Positions 1 through 7,512 of a stretch of DNA of 53,982 nucleotides are shown here, in pieces. Numbering within the stretch: position 1 is the first letter of the stretch; every line of letters starts with the position of its first letter. Source of the stretch: Bradyrhizobium sp. (lineage in GTDB: Bacteria > Pseudomonadota > Alphaproteobacteria > Rhizobiales > Xanthobacteraceae). The notes beneath the pieces were generated by a model. That model was not told the origin of the DNA. It made no database searches and worked only from the letters and a program-made list of their open reading frames with translations. Position numbers and translations under genes: made by a program. The stretch is from contig NZ_JAUSLT010000057.1 in the NCBI RefSeq assembly GCF_030646015.1, positions 1 to 53,982 of the forward strand. The letters run 5' to 3'.

Positions 1-410
1 GCGGATTGACGATGCATCTGAACCCGGTTGGGCCGGAGGCATCTCCACAGGACTTGACGCCAGCGTCGGGGCGTCAGGCCCACACGACTTCGCCGTCCGC
101 GCCTGTCCCGCCAAAGCTCTCGCCGGACCTCGTCCCTATCCGGCGAGTTTCGTCGAAGACAGTTTGCAGCGCCGTTCGTCTGCGCGCCGGATAATCGCTC
201 ACGGAGTTCATTCCGCCCTGCAATCCCTTGCGCGCCCGACGCTGTCGCGTCCATCGCATCCCACCGCGCGTTCGTGACGTGCGCAACGCCCCTTGTCGGG
301 TAAGACGGGCGAATCACTACGAGTGATTTGCCCGACGTGTTAAGCGAAATATTTTTGCGCGAAGGGCTTGACTTTTATTTCTGATAAACAGAAGTGATTT
401 GCCCGTCGGG
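1..410. repeat. Gene-free stretch, probable dispersed intergenic repeat
   Basis: I see no convincing gene here. The open frames at 6-194 (+) and 74-286 (-) overlap each other, have no ribosome-binding site and encode low-complexity Pro/Arg/Ser-rich peptides. The sequence contains two copies of the motif GTGATTTGCCCG (323-334 and 394-405), the first preceded by an inverted partial copy (gcgaatcac, 310-318). It resembles, from memory, a long non-coding repeat found in many copies in Bradyrhizobium genomes. That identification is recall, not a search. Confidence 0.35.
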
Positions 411-411
411 T

Positions 412-551
412 CGTTTTCACCCTACCCAGGAGGGTGAGGGTCGATCGCGTAGCGATCGGGGTGGGGTGAAAGTCTCGCGTTTCGCGCAGTGTACGCGTTG
501 ATGGACCGTCACCCCACCCCGCCGCGCGTTGCACGCGCGTCGACCCTCCCC
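412..551. repeat. Mosaic intergenic palindrome, left part
   Basis: Two inverted blocks are visible: ggtcgatcgcgtagcgatcg followed by gggtggggtga near 432-469, and tcaccccacccc near 509-520 followed by a CG-rich block and gtcgaccctccc. Without the insertion sequence this repeat would read on into the palindrome ctccaggggagggt at 2735-2748, next to the end of the NicX-like gene. Such palindromes lie between many genes of this group and may form RNA hairpins at transcript ends. Confidence 0.55.
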
Positions 552-559
552 CTCCAGGG
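552..559. repeat. Target site duplication, left copy
   Basis: The 8-bp sequence ctccaggg lies directly outside the left inverted repeat and is repeated exactly at 2735-2742 outside the right one. Eight base pairs is the usual duplication length for the IS1595 family. Its presence implies a simple insertion with no later rearrangement. Confidence 0.88.
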
Positions 560-581
560 GGGAATTATATACTTGACAAAA
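560..581 (+). repeat. IS1595 left terminal inverted repeat
   Basis: Twenty-two bases that match the reverse complement of 2713-2734 without mismatch; the match stops at position 582. It begins with GGG as in other IS1595-family elements and includes TTGACA pointing inward, so the end may also serve as part of the transposase promoter. Confidence 0.92.
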
Positions 582-601
582 GTAAGCTAGGCCCATAAAA
601 C
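573..601 (+). promoter_or_regulatory. Possible transposase promoter
   Basis: A perfect -35 box TTGACA (573-578) inside the left terminal repeat is followed after 17 bases by taaaac (596-601), a 4/6 match to the -10 consensus. It lies 21 bases upstream of the transposase start codon. The right end has the same TTGACA, also directed inward. Inferred from sequence only. Confidence 0.4.
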
Positions 602-621
602 GTGGTCATTGGAGCAAATCG

Positions 622-1563
622 ATGACCGCATTCAACGCGCCCATGTTTACCGACGAGGACAAGGCCCGCGAAGCCCTTGAGGCTCTGCGCTGGCCCGATG
701 GTCCCTATTGCCCTCATTGCGGTAACTCCCATCAGGACAAAATCGCCAAGATCGAAGGCACGAAGCAGTCTCACCGTCCCGGCCTGTATTATTGCAACGA
801 GTGCAAAGGCCAGTTCACCGTGACCGTTGGCACCGTATTCGAGCGGTCCAAAGTGCCTTTGACCAAGTGGTGGCTTGCCGCCCATCTTCTCAATTCGAGT
901 AAGAAAGGCATTAGCGCCCATCAGGTCCACCGCACGATTGGCGTTACCTACAAAACCGCTTGGTTCATGATGCACAGGCTTCGCGAAGCCATGGCCGATT
1001 TGAAGCCCACTGGCCCCTTGGGCGGCTCCGGCAAGATTGTCGAAGCCGATACCACTTACGTCGGCGGCAAAGAGAGCAACAAGCATCGCAACAAGCGCGA
1101 CTCAAAGAACATCGGCGGCAAGGGCAAGCAGATCGTCCACACGCTTGTCGAGCGCGAAGGCAAGGCCCGCTCGCATCACATTGCCAACATCAGCGGCAAG
1201 ACGTTGCGCCCCATTCTCACCGCTCACGTCAGCCGCAAATCAACGCTCATGACCGATACCGCCGGCGGCTACATGGGCGTCGGCAAAGAGTTCGACCGCC
1301 ACGCCATGGTTGACCACGGCATTGGCGAATACGTTCGCGGCGATGCTCACAGCAACACAGTGGAAGGCTATTTCTCAGTCCTCAAGCGCGGCATCGTTGG
1401 CACCTACCACCACGTCAGCGAAGCCCATTTGAAGCGCTATCTGGCGGAGTTCGATTTCCGCTACAATAACCGCTCTGCCCTTGGCGTAACCGATGGGGAA
1501 CGGACGGCAAATGCTCTCAAGGGTATTGAGGGCAAGCGCCTGACGTATCGGCCGACTAACTAA
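622..1563 (+). CDS. IS1595-family (ISXO2-like) transposase
   Basis: A DDE/DDN transposase of 313 residues that would catalyse movement of the element bounded by the repeats at 560 and 2734. The N-terminus has a zinc-ribbon: CPHCGN near residue 31 and CNECKGQF near residue 58, followed by the helical region with HQVHRTIGVTYKTAWFMMHR. The catalytic domain starts with VEADTTYVGGKE (first Asp), continues with the second Asp in LMTDTAGGY, and ends with HSNTVEGYFSVLKRG and YLAEFDFRYNNR, all typical of ISXO2-like proteins. The length is normal for the family and the frame is intact, so it is probably functional. A GGAG sequence nine bases upstream supports the start. Confidence 0.95.
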   Translation: MTAFNAPMFTDEDKAREALEALRWPDGPYCPHCGNSHQDKIAKIEGTKQSHRPGLYYCNECKGQFTVTVGTVFERSKVPLTKWWLAAHLLNSSKKGISAHQVHRTIGVTYKTAWFMMHRLREAMADLKPTGPLGGSGKIVEADTTYVGGKESNKHRNKRDSKNIGGKGKQIVHTLVEREGKARSHHIANISGKTLRPILTAHVSRKSTLMTDTAGGYMGVGKEFDRHAMVDHGIGEYVRGDAHSNTVEGYFSVLKRGIVGTYHHVSEAHLKRYLAEFDFRYNNRSALGVTDGERTANALKGIEGKRLTYRPTN

Positions 1564-1655
1564 GATCAGTCACCCCAAGCAAGCAGCTAAGCGCTTTAGG
1601 GCTTGGCGAAAGCGCAACCCCTGATAGTCTCTGGCGTATAAGTCAGGGGGAGAAA

Positions 1656-1940
1656 ATGCAGCGCTATCCGATCATTTGTGAGGCGATTTCCAAAGGAGTC
1701 GCCCTAAGTATTTATTACGACCACAAGCAGCGAACCATTGAGCCATATGCCTACGGCATATCGAAGGAAGGGAACGAACTTTTGCGTGCGTGGCAAACGT
1801 GGCCGCTTCCGGCAGATTGGAAGCTTTTTCGGCTAGATAAAGCATCCTTGCTTTCCATAAGCTCAACCAAAGTCGGCCCCGTGCAGATAGAATATAATCG
1901 AAACGACCCAGCAATGGACCGGATTTACTGCGAGCGATAA
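1656..1940 (+). CDS. IS passenger: small WYL-domain-like protein
   Basis: Encodes 94 residues inside the IS1595 element, 92 bases after the transposase and preceded by a strong ribosome-binding site (aggggga). Residues 13-70 match the WYL pattern as I remember it: an N-terminal ALSIYYDHKQRTIEPYAYG, then NELLRAWQ and WKLFRLDKASLLSIS. WYL domains sense ligands, often nucleic acids, and are usually fused to a helix-turn-helix or to defence effectors. Here the domain stands alone, so a DNA-binding function cannot be assumed. It may modulate the transposase or the HEPN-like neighbour; that is speculation. Confidence 0.6.
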   Translation: MQRYPIICEAISKGVALSIYYDHKQRTIEPYAYGISKEGNELLRAWQTWPLPADWKLFRLDKASLLSISSTKVGPVQIEYNRNDPAMDRIYCER

Positions 1941-2009
1941 TCCCGCAGTTGCACCGGCGGGGCATCATGGCGGGTCCGTTATGTAACGCGCACCACGATA
2001 GGTGCCCCT

Positions 2010-2108
2010 TCATTTCTTCTTTGCCTTACGCGCCACAGGCTTCTTCGCTTTCTTGCCAACTTTCATTTCCTCGTGCGGCTTTGGCTTCATACGCACGAGA
2101 GCGCCCAT
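2010..2108 (-). CDS. IS passenger: Lys-rich mini-protein
   Basis: A 32-residue reading frame on the minus strand, divergent from the HEPN-like gene by 42 bases. The C-terminal half is KVGKKAKKPVARKAKKK, highly basic and reminiscent of small nucleic-acid-binding tails. AGGGCG lies just upstream of the chosen ATG and GGAGGGG a little further away. An internal ATG seven codons in is an alternative start. The lysine run could arise by chance in a short frame, so this is a tentative call. Confidence 0.4.
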   Translation of the reverse strand: MGALVRMKPKPHEEMKVGKKAKKPVARKAKKK

Positions 2109-2150
2109 TAACGCCCTGGTCCCCTCCAACTCATTCTTTTTGGAACCACC

Positions 2151-2654
2151 ATGCGACGACGCCATCAACCATCCCCAGAGTACGTCAAAGAGCTTTGCGA
2201 AGCAGTAGGACGCGTAATTGTCTCATTCGCCATCTGTGAACACGCATTGACAATCAGCACGGCCAAAATATTTGGCCTCACTAGAGTACAGGAACGCGCC
2301 CTAGTCCGCCCCATAGGGTTGCGCGCAAAAACGAGCCTACTGCGCCGCGTCGGAAAGGATTGTCTGATACCGGGTAACTACAAGACCTTAAACGAAATTC
2401 TGAAAGAAGTCGAAGACCTGTCAGACGATCGCAACAATCTTGCCCACGGGTTCTACGGCACCAAAAACGGCAAGTTCACGCTGGTGACTTTCTCAGGCGA
2501 AGCGAGGATTTCTTCGCGCCCCGTCGCTTGGACGCCAACGACCCTGACTCAACTCGCCGGCTCAATTCAGCAGGCGACGACAAGAGCCGCAAACCTTCGG
2601 CTCCTTTTCCCAAAATCCCTGAAGCTACCCAAAATTCGTTCGCCCAAGTCATAA
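2151..2654 (+). CDS. IS passenger: HEPN-like protein
   Basis: Encodes 167 residues of mostly helical character. Residues 85-96 read LSDDRNNLAHGF, which fits the R-x4-H signature of the HEPN superfamily, where Arg and His form an RNase active site at a dimer interface. The helices before it (VIVSFAICEHALTISTAKIF) and the placement of the motif also agree with HEPN or HEPN-like proteins. Many HEPN proteins act as toxins or anti-phage RNases, but others are catalytically inert. It is the last gene in the IS1595 element, ending 80 bases before the right end. Activity and target are unknown. The start codon has only a weak upstream TGGA. Confidence 0.5.
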   Translation: MRRRHQPSPEYVKELCEAVGRVIVSFAICEHALTISTAKIFGLTRVQERALVRPIGLRAKTSLLRRVGKDCLIPGNYKTLNEILKEVEDLSDDRNNLAHGFYGTKNGKFTLVTFSGEARISSRPVAWTPTTLTQLAGSIQQATTRAANLRLLFPKSLKLPKIRSPKS

Positions 2655-2712
2655 ACTGACGGTGGGTAGGGTATGCGCCGCCCTGTCTACCCGACTCTAG
2701 GATTTTAGTCTT

Positions 2713-2734
2713 TTTTGTCAAGTATATAATTCCC
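2713..2734 (-). repeat. IS1595 right terminal inverted repeat
   Basis: Exact inverted copy of 560-581. It is followed at once by the second copy of the target duplication (2735-2742). Confidence 0.92.
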
Positions 2735-2742
2735 CTCCAGGG
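2735..2742. repeat. Target site duplication, right copy
   Basis: Second copy of ctccaggg. Joined to its outer flanks the pre-insertion site reads ccctcccctccaggggaggg, a near-perfect palindrome, so the element landed in the stem of an intergenic hairpin lying 16 bases past the end of the NicX-like gene. Confidence 0.88.
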
Positions 2743-2758
2743 GAGGGTAAGAACCGCC

Positions 2759-3805
2759 CTACCCGAACACGTCCTGCAGCACGCCTTCCTTCACCACCGC
2801 GACGCCGTCGAGTTCGATCGTGGTGCCCATCATCGGCAGGTCGAAATGTCCTGAAGTGTAGCGGCCGGCGAATTCGTTGGCGCCGGTGGAGAACAGGAAG
2901 TTTCCGGACACGGCGCGCAGCTCGGTGCCGTTGGTGTCGTTCTTGTCGTACATGGTCAGCGCCTCGTAGCGCGCGCCGGGGTTCATGCCCCAGCCGACAT
3001 GCGACACCGCATAGGCCTCGCGGTCGCCCCAGGCCGCCAGATAGGACCGCATCATCGCCGCATCCGCGCCGTCGCCTTCGAGGTCGGTGACGTAATCGTC
3101 CTTCAGCGTCATTTTGATCGGCGTCGCCAGATAGCGCTTGAAGGTGAGGTTGATGTCGCCGGGGGCCATCACGATGGTGCCGTTGACGGTCTTGCTTTTG
3201 GGGAAGCTGACGACGATGCCGCCCGGCCAATGCGCCAGCGTGCCCGGCCGGTCGGTCCAGCCCCAGACCCCGGCGGTCTGGGCGCCCACCATGTCGACGT
3301 CGAGCTCGGTGCCCGCCTTCGAGGTCACGCGCATCTTTTTCGTTCCGCGCAGCATTTTGACCGCCGCGCGGACACGCTTTTCCAGCGCGGTGTCGGGCAC
3401 CATGCGCTCGAGCGCTTCAGGATGCTCGTTCGAGATGTTAAGGATCCGCGCGCCGCCTTTCAAAATCTCCGGCGTTTCCGCCGCGTGCATCAGCCCCTCG
3501 ATGGTGCAGTCGACGACAAAGCCGGCCTGCTGCAGCGCGCCGACCACCGGCCCGAGCTTCTGGATCGCGATGCTGGCGCCGGTGGAGCGGACCGGAACCA
3601 CCTCGCGGTTGCGCGGCGTCGGCACCACGATGTGAAACGGTTTCGCTCCCATCCGCAGCAGCGCAAGTTCGGCGAGATGAACGTTGAGCGCGCGCGACTG
3701 CGTCTCCGACAGGATCGCCGCGGTGTCGCCCGGCTTGACCGCGCAGCGCTCGAAAATCTCGCAGAACGCATCGATCCATTTTGCTTCTATCCGGTCGGCC
3801 AACAT
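2759..3805 (-). CDS. NicX-like (2,5-dihydroxypyridine 5,6-dioxygenase family) enzyme
   Basis: A 348-residue protein of the aminopeptidase-T-like fold that includes NicX, the iron enzyme opening 2,5-dihydroxypyridine to N-formylmaleamate in aerobic nicotinate breakdown. Matches to NicX as I remember it include MRVTSKAGTEL, LAHWPGG, VSHVGWGMNP, YDKNDTNG and SGNFLFSTGANE. The C-terminal metal site appears intact: His269 in SHVGW and His320/Asp322 in GHFDLP, close to the positions known for NicX (265, 318, 320). The ATG at 3805 has GGAG at good distance; a GTG four codons upstream is an alternative. It is the last gene of an ABC-importer operon, suggesting an imported N-heterocycle or similar substrate. 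No NicC, NicD or NicF is present, so the real substrate is uncertain. Confidence 0.75.
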   Translation of the reverse strand: MLADRIEAKWIDAFCEIFERCAVKPGDTAAILSETQSRALNVHLAELALLRMGAKPFHIVVPTPRNREVVPVRSTGASIAIQKLGPVVGALQQAGFVVDCTIEGLMHAAETPEILKGGARILNISNEHPEALERMVPDTALEKRVRAAVKMLRGTKKMRVTSKAGTELDVDMVGAQTAGVWGWTDRPGTLAHWPGGIVVSFPKSKTVNGTIVMAPGDINLTFKRYLATPIKMTLKDDYVTDLEGDGADAAMMRSYLAAWGDREAYAVSHVGWGMNPGARYEALTMYDKNDTNGTELRAVSGNFLFSTGANEFAGRYTSGHFDLPMMGTTIELDGVAVVKEGVLQDVFG

Positions 3806-3830
3806 CGTCGTCTCCACTTCAAGAATTGCA

Positions 3831-4598
3831 TCAGACTTCCGGAAAGCCGCGCAGCAGATAAGACCTCAGCCCCTGCAGCAGGCCGTTGAGGATCAGGCCG
3901 AGCAGCGAGATCGTGATCAGGGGCACGAACATGTCGACCGCCTGAAAGGTTCGCGCCGCCGTCACCAGCATGTGGCCGAGGCCGTCGGTCGACGAGATCA
4001 TTTCGGCGAGAAACACCACAATGCAGGAAATCACAAGGCCGATGCGGCAGCCCGTCAGGATCGACGGCACCGCCGCCGGGAGTACCACCTTGAACAGGAT
4101 CTGGCGGCGCGGCGTGCCCGCCGCCATCGCCGACCAGATCAGCTTCTGTTCCACCATCGAGGCGCCGTAATAGGTCGACAGCAGGATCGGAAACAGCGCG
4201 TCGGCAGCGACCAGCGTGATCTTGGATTCGTGGCCGAAGCCGAGCAGCAACAACAGTGCCGGATACAGCGCGACCTTGGGCAGCGGCGCCAGCACTCGCA
4301 CGATCGGGCGCACCACGGCGTTGACAACAGGGTTTGTCGCCGCAGCAAGCCCGATGCCGACGCCGAGAATGACCGCAATGGAAAATCCCGCGAACAGCCG
4401 GAACAGCGTCGAGGCGATCTCATGCTGAAAATTGCTGGTGCCGAGTTGCTGGGCCAGACGAGAAAACACCAGCCCGGGCGGCGGCAGCAGCGTCACCGGC
4501 GCATAGCCGAACGACGAGATCGCCTGCCACAGCGCGACCGCGAGCGCGATCGGTATGATCCCGAGCAGAACCTCCGATGTGAGCGCGCGGGCGTTCAT
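3831..4598 (-). CDS. NitT/TauT-type ABC permease
   Basis: Inner-membrane permease of 255 residues, BPD_transp_1 (SsuC/TauC) family, with about six membrane segments. The EAA loop that contacts the ATPase is visible around QKLIWSAMAAGTPRRQ followed by KVVLPAAVPSILTG. The start ATG overlaps the stop of the next permease gene by four bases (ATGA), indicating translational coupling. It probably forms a heterodimeric channel with that permease (4595-5374). The usual substrates of the family are nitrate, taurine, sulfonates or thiamine precursors. The NicX-like gene 25 bases downstream hints at an aromatic N-compound instead. Confidence 0.88.
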   Translation of the reverse strand: MNARALTSEVLLGIIPIALAVALWQAISSFGYAPVTLLPPPGLVFSRLAQQLGTSNFQHEIASTLFRLFAGFSIAVILGVGIGLAAATNPVVNAVVRPIVRVLAPLPKVALYPALLLLLGFGHESKITLVAADALFPILLSTYYGASMVEQKLIWSAMAAGTPRRQILFKVVLPAAVPSILTGCRIGLVISCIVVFLAEMISSTDGLGHMLVTAARTFQAVDMFVPLITISLLGLILNGLLQGLRSYLLRGFPEV

Positions 4599-5374
4599 GC
4601 GAAACTCAGGGGAATGTCGAAGCCGGGCTCCGACCACCGCACCAGCCGGCTGCGCAGTTTTTCGAACGCGGCATCGAGGCCGATCCCCATCGCGCCGATG
4701 ATGATGATCATGGCGTAGACGGTGTCGTACTGTCCCATGTCGAGCGCGTTGAACAGGATGTTGCCGGCGCCCGATTGCCGCGCGATCATCTCCGAAGTGA
4801 CCATGGTGATCAGCGCCAGCACGAGGCCGGTGCGGCAGCCCGTGAGGATTTCCGGCAAGGCCGCCGGCAGCACGATTCGGATCATGCGCTGCGGCGCCGA
4901 GAGGCCCATGGCGGCGCCCGACCACAGCATCTTTTCCTCGACCGCTTTGGCGCCCTGAAAGCTGTGATAGATCACGGGCAGACTGACGCCGAGAAAGATC
5001 ACCAGCATTTTTGCGAGATCGCCGACGCCGAGCCACAGCATGATGATCGGCATCAGCGCCGCCTTCGGCACCGGATAGGTGATCATCAGCAGCGGATTGA
5101 AGAACGAGGCCACCAGCCGCGAGCGGCCCATCATCAACCCCAGCGGAATGGCGAACAACAGCGCCGCTGCGAAGGCGATCGCCATGCGGCGCAGTGAATC
5201 CAGAATGTTGATCACTGATTCCCTGTCGCCGAGGATCGACGGCACCGCGCGAACCGCTTCGATCGCGGTCGGAAAACTTTCGGTATTCAGCATCAGCGAC
5301 CCGGCCTGCCAGATCGCGAGCAGGCCGAGACAGGCGAGCAGCGGCGCCAGACGCGAGAGCACGCGCGCCATCAT
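4595..5374 (-). CDS. NitT/TauT-type ABC permease
   Basis: Second permease of the operon, 259 residues, starting with an Arg-containing N-terminus and a first membrane segment APLLACLGLLAIWQAG. The EAA motif is EEKMLWSGAAMGLSAPQRM then RIVLPAALPEILTG, very like that of its partner. Two consecutive ATG codons overlap the stop of the ATPase gene (ATGATGA), so ATPase, permease and permease are translated in series. Two different permeases with one ATPase gene is unusual for this family, where a single permease normally homodimerises. Confidence 0.88.
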   Translation of the reverse strand: MMARVLSRLAPLLACLGLLAIWQAGSLMLNTESFPTAIEAVRAVPSILGDRESVINILDSLRRMAIAFAAALLFAIPLGLMMGRSRLVASFFNPLLMITYPVPKAALMPIIMLWLGVGDLAKMLVIFLGVSLPVIYHSFQGAKAVEEKMLWSGAAMGLSAPQRMIRIVLPAALPEILTGCRTGLVLALITMVTSEMIARQSGAGNILFNALDMGQYDTVYAMIIIIGAMGIGLDAAFEKLRSRLVRWSEPGFDIPLSFA

Positions 5375-6240
5375 GGCCGCAACCCGTCTTCGCTGGTGTC
5401 GTCGATCATGCGTTCGATCTCGACCACGTATTTCTGGTAGCGCGGATCGAGCAACAGCTCGGCGCGGCGGCGCGGCCGCGGCAGCTCGATGTCGACGATC
5501 TGCTTGATGCGGCCGGGCGCGCGCGTCATCACCACGACCTTGTCGGACAGGAAAACCGCCTCGTCGACGGAATGGGTGACGAACAGCACCGTCTTGCGGT
5601 CGCGTTCCCAGATATTGAGCAGGTCGTTCTGCAGCCGGGTGCGGGTATGCGCATCCAGCGCGCCGAACGGTTCGTCCATCAGCAAGACCGCGGGGTGGTA
5701 GGCCAGCGTGCGCGCCAGCGCGACCCGCTGCTTCATGCCGCCCGACAGTTCCTTGGGGTAGAAATTCTCAAAGCCCTTGAGGCCGACCATCTCGATCAGC
5801 CGCCGGCTTTGAGCGTCGGCTTCCGCAGCCTTCACGCCCTGCTGGCGCGGGCCATACATCACATTGCCGAGCACGGTCTTCCAGGGAAACAGCGCGAATT
5901 CCTGGAATACCGGGCCGCGATCGGGGCCGGGCCCGGTGATCGCCCTGCCCTTCACCCTCGCCACGCCCTCGGTCGGGCTGACGAACCCGCCGACGATGTA
6001 CAGCAATGTCGATTTGCCGCAGCCGGAAGGGCCGAGAATCGAGACGAAGGCGCCATCCTCGATTGTCAGCGAAATATCCGACAACGCCAGATGGGCCTGA
6101 CGGCCGGAGGTGCGAAAAATCTGCGAGACATGGTCGATCTCGATCATGGCGGAAGCCGGCCCGCGCGCCGGCGCTGGTTCAGTCCGCAGATCCGGCCGCG
6201 ATGACACACCCTTCATTCCCGCTTTGCTTCCCGGCTTCAT
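5371..6240 (-). CDS. NitT/TauT-type ABC transporter ATPase
   Basis: ATPase that powers the two permeases downstream. Motifs in order: Walker A GPSGCGKST, Q-loop VFQEFALFPW, signature LSGGMKQR, Walker B VLLMDEPFGALD and the switch His in VTHSVDEA; the family-typical IVDIELPRPRRR follows. The core domain begins at MIEIDHVSQIF (ATG at 6147, about 258 residues, the usual length). The start used here (6240) adds about 31 residues without known domain and has only a weak acgga ribosome-binding site, so the true start may be 6147. It is the first gene of the minus-strand operon ending with the NicX-like gene. No binding-protein gene lies in the operon; the one at 9397-10383 could serve it. Confidence 0.88.
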   Translation of the reverse strand: MKPGSKAGMKGVSSRPDLRTEPAPARGPASAMIEIDHVSQIFRTSGRQAHLALSDISLTIEDGAFVSILGPSGCGKSTLLYIVGGFVSPTEGVARVKGRAITGPGPDRGPVFQEFALFPWKTVLGNVMYGPRQQGVKAAEADAQSRRLIEMVGLKGFENFYPKELSGGMKQRVALARTLAYHPAVLLMDEPFGALDAHTRTRLQNDLLNIWERDRKTVLFVTHSVDEAVFLSDKVVVMTRAPGRIKQIVDIELPRPRRRAELLLDPRYQKYVVEIERMIDDTSEDGLRP

Positions 6241-6772
6241 TCCGTGAGTTACCGGGCGACCATAGCGGAAAGCGGCGGGGCTTGGCGATGCTGTTTTGGG
6301 GGCACGGGCTGGCCGGATCGGAAGCATTCGGGGGTGATGGGGCGACTCACATTCCCCGGGCACCGGAACGTTGGCCGGGGTGCGCTTTGAGCGCGTCAGG
6401 AGGGCTCGCATCAAGCGGCGTGGTGCGAGATCCCGGAATTGCGAATCCGGAATTGCGCACCTGTTACTCGAAACCGCGGCATCACAAGCTCTGCATCGGT
6501 GCCGAAAGTTGCGACGGCTGTTATTCCCCGATGTCCTGCAGGCTGCAATGCCCCGCGCATGGCTGCGTTACGCGCGACGATCCGCCACTGCGTCAATGGT
6601 TCCAATAATAATGATGTCCGTTACAGCTTTATTTCAAGCGACATGAGCAATATTGATCAGGGCTCTCGGTCGCCAGCCCGCATGTTCGTTCTTATCACCG
6701 CCCTTCATGTGGCACCTTTCGGTGACTGAGAGTTCGGTCGCGCTCCCGCCTCAATGACTTTCGAGGTCTGCC
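6241..6772. other. Intergenic region without recognised gene
   Basis: 532 bases between the divergent ABC operon (minus) and the small-protein pair (plus). Short open frames occur on both strands but overlap each other and have no ribosome-binding sites or recognisable protein pattern. Promoters for both directions must lie here. I see no clear operator, riboswitch or repeat. Confidence 0.5.
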
Positions 6773-6925
6773 ATGGAACACTTCGTCCACCGCGAAAATC
6801 TCGCGCACTATCGACGCCTGCTGGCCGAACCCGGCGTGGCGGATGATCAGGCGCGATACCAGGTGCTGATGCGGCTGCTGGCCGCCGAGACAGCCAAGGA
6901 AGCGACGCATCATGGAGAAAGATGA
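6773..6925 (+). CDS. Small conserved-type protein, 50 aa
   Basis: Encodes a 50-residue soluble peptide beginning MEHFVHRENLAHYRRLL and containing ARYQVLMRLLAAE, predicted to be two amphipathic helices. Similar short proteins are, from memory, widespread in Bradyrhizobium without known function. It overlaps the next gene by four bases (ATGA), which supports a real two-gene unit. Charged, helix-rich character could fit a small regulatory or adaptor protein, but no role can be assigned. Confidence 0.72.
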   Translation: MEHFVHRENLAHYRRLLAEPGVADDQARYQVLMRLLAAETAKEATHHGER

Positions 6926-7140
6926 GCGGGCTGCGGGTCGCCGCGCTGATCTATTGCATGGTGAATGCGGTCATCTTTGGTGTGGGCACGATCCTGATTG
7001 TGAGCCTGCCCGCGGTGATGTCCCATGCCTTTTTCTGGATGCCGGCGCTTGTAACGGCCAGCTTCGTCATCTCGGCCCCGCTCTCCTGGTTCATTGCGCC
7101 CTGGATGATGGTGCGCTTCATGCGGGCGCCGATCATCTAG
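6922..7140 (+). CDS. Small membrane protein, 72 aa
   Basis: A 72-residue protein with two hydrophobic spans (about residues 6-29 and 39-64) joined by a short HAFFWMP turn, so a hairpin in the inner membrane. Starts inside the stop region of the 50-residue gene, a typical coupled start. Function unknown; a Bradyrhizobiaceae-type conserved small membrane protein by recall. Confidence 0.7.
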   Translation: MSGLRVAALIYCMVNAVIFGVGTILIVSLPAVMSHAFFWMPALVTASFVISAPLSWFIAPWMMVRFMRAPII

Positions 7141-7191
7141 GTCAGATCAATGAGAGCCCCTCGTCCATCTTGGACGGGCCGCTCGAATGGC

Positions 7192-7326
7192 TCAGCCCTG
7201 CGCGAGCGCCTTGGCCCAGCTGAAATCGAAATGAGCACTCAGCGCCTTCATCATGACGGTCGCCGCCAGCACGAAGACGATGCGCAGCAGCGTCTTCGTG
7301 GTGAAAATCCTTGCAAACAACGTCAT
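7192..7326 (-). CDS. Putative small hydrophobic protein, 44 aa
   Basis: A 44-codon frame, MTLFARIFTTKTLLRIVF at the start, with one hydrophobic stretch followed by KALSAHFDFSWAKALAQG. A good GGGGA ribosome-binding site sits nine bases before the ATG. The positive N-terminus and hydrophobic core fit a signal anchor. Convergent with the 72-aa membrane protein gene. No family recognised. Confidence 0.5.
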   Translation of the reverse strand: MTLFARIFTTKTLLRIVFVLAATVMMKALSAHFDFSWAKALAQG

Positions 7327-7400
7327 GAAACATGTTCCCCGATGACGCTCCTATAGGGCATCGCCATGCCTGATGCCAGCATCAGGACGCCGAGCTTGGA

Positions 7401-7500
7401 CTTCTTCTCCCTCTCCCCGCTTGCGGGGAGAAGGTCGGGGTGAGGGGGACTCTCCACGCATTCGGACTCGCGGCCCGCAAGCGGGGCGAGGTGAAGAAGC
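7401..7500. repeat. Mosaic intergenic palindrome
   Basis: Contains the perfect hairpin ccccgcttgcgggg (7415-7428) and a related inverted block gcccgcaagcgggg (7473-7486), with ggtgagggggactc between. The same building blocks recur at 44566-44700 and, in another variant, at 9231-9372. Lies just past the end of ilvD and may act as transcript-end hairpin. Confidence 0.75.
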
Positions 7501-7512
7501 CAGCAGCATCGT

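Larger units (their letters stand above)
560..2734 (+). mobile_element. IS1595-family insertion sequence with passenger genes
   Basis: A complete 2175-bp element. Its ends are perfect 22-bp inverted repeats starting GGGAATTATATACTTGAC (560-581 and 2713-2734), and it is flanked by the 8-bp direct repeat ctccaggg. It encodes an ISXO2-like DDE transposase (622-1563) and three further genes in the remaining 1.1 kb: a WYL-like protein, a Lys-rich mini-protein and a HEPN-like protein. Some IS1595-family members are known to carry passenger genes. The perfect ends and duplication point to a recent insertion. The gene region has visibly lower GC than the flanking operons. Confidence 0.9.

Noticed and set aside
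2759..3805. Annotation as leucyl aminopeptidase
   Set aside because: The fold is shared, but TSKAG, HWPGG, SHVGWG and GNFLFSTGAN match NicX-type dioxygenases better, so aminopeptidase was not used.
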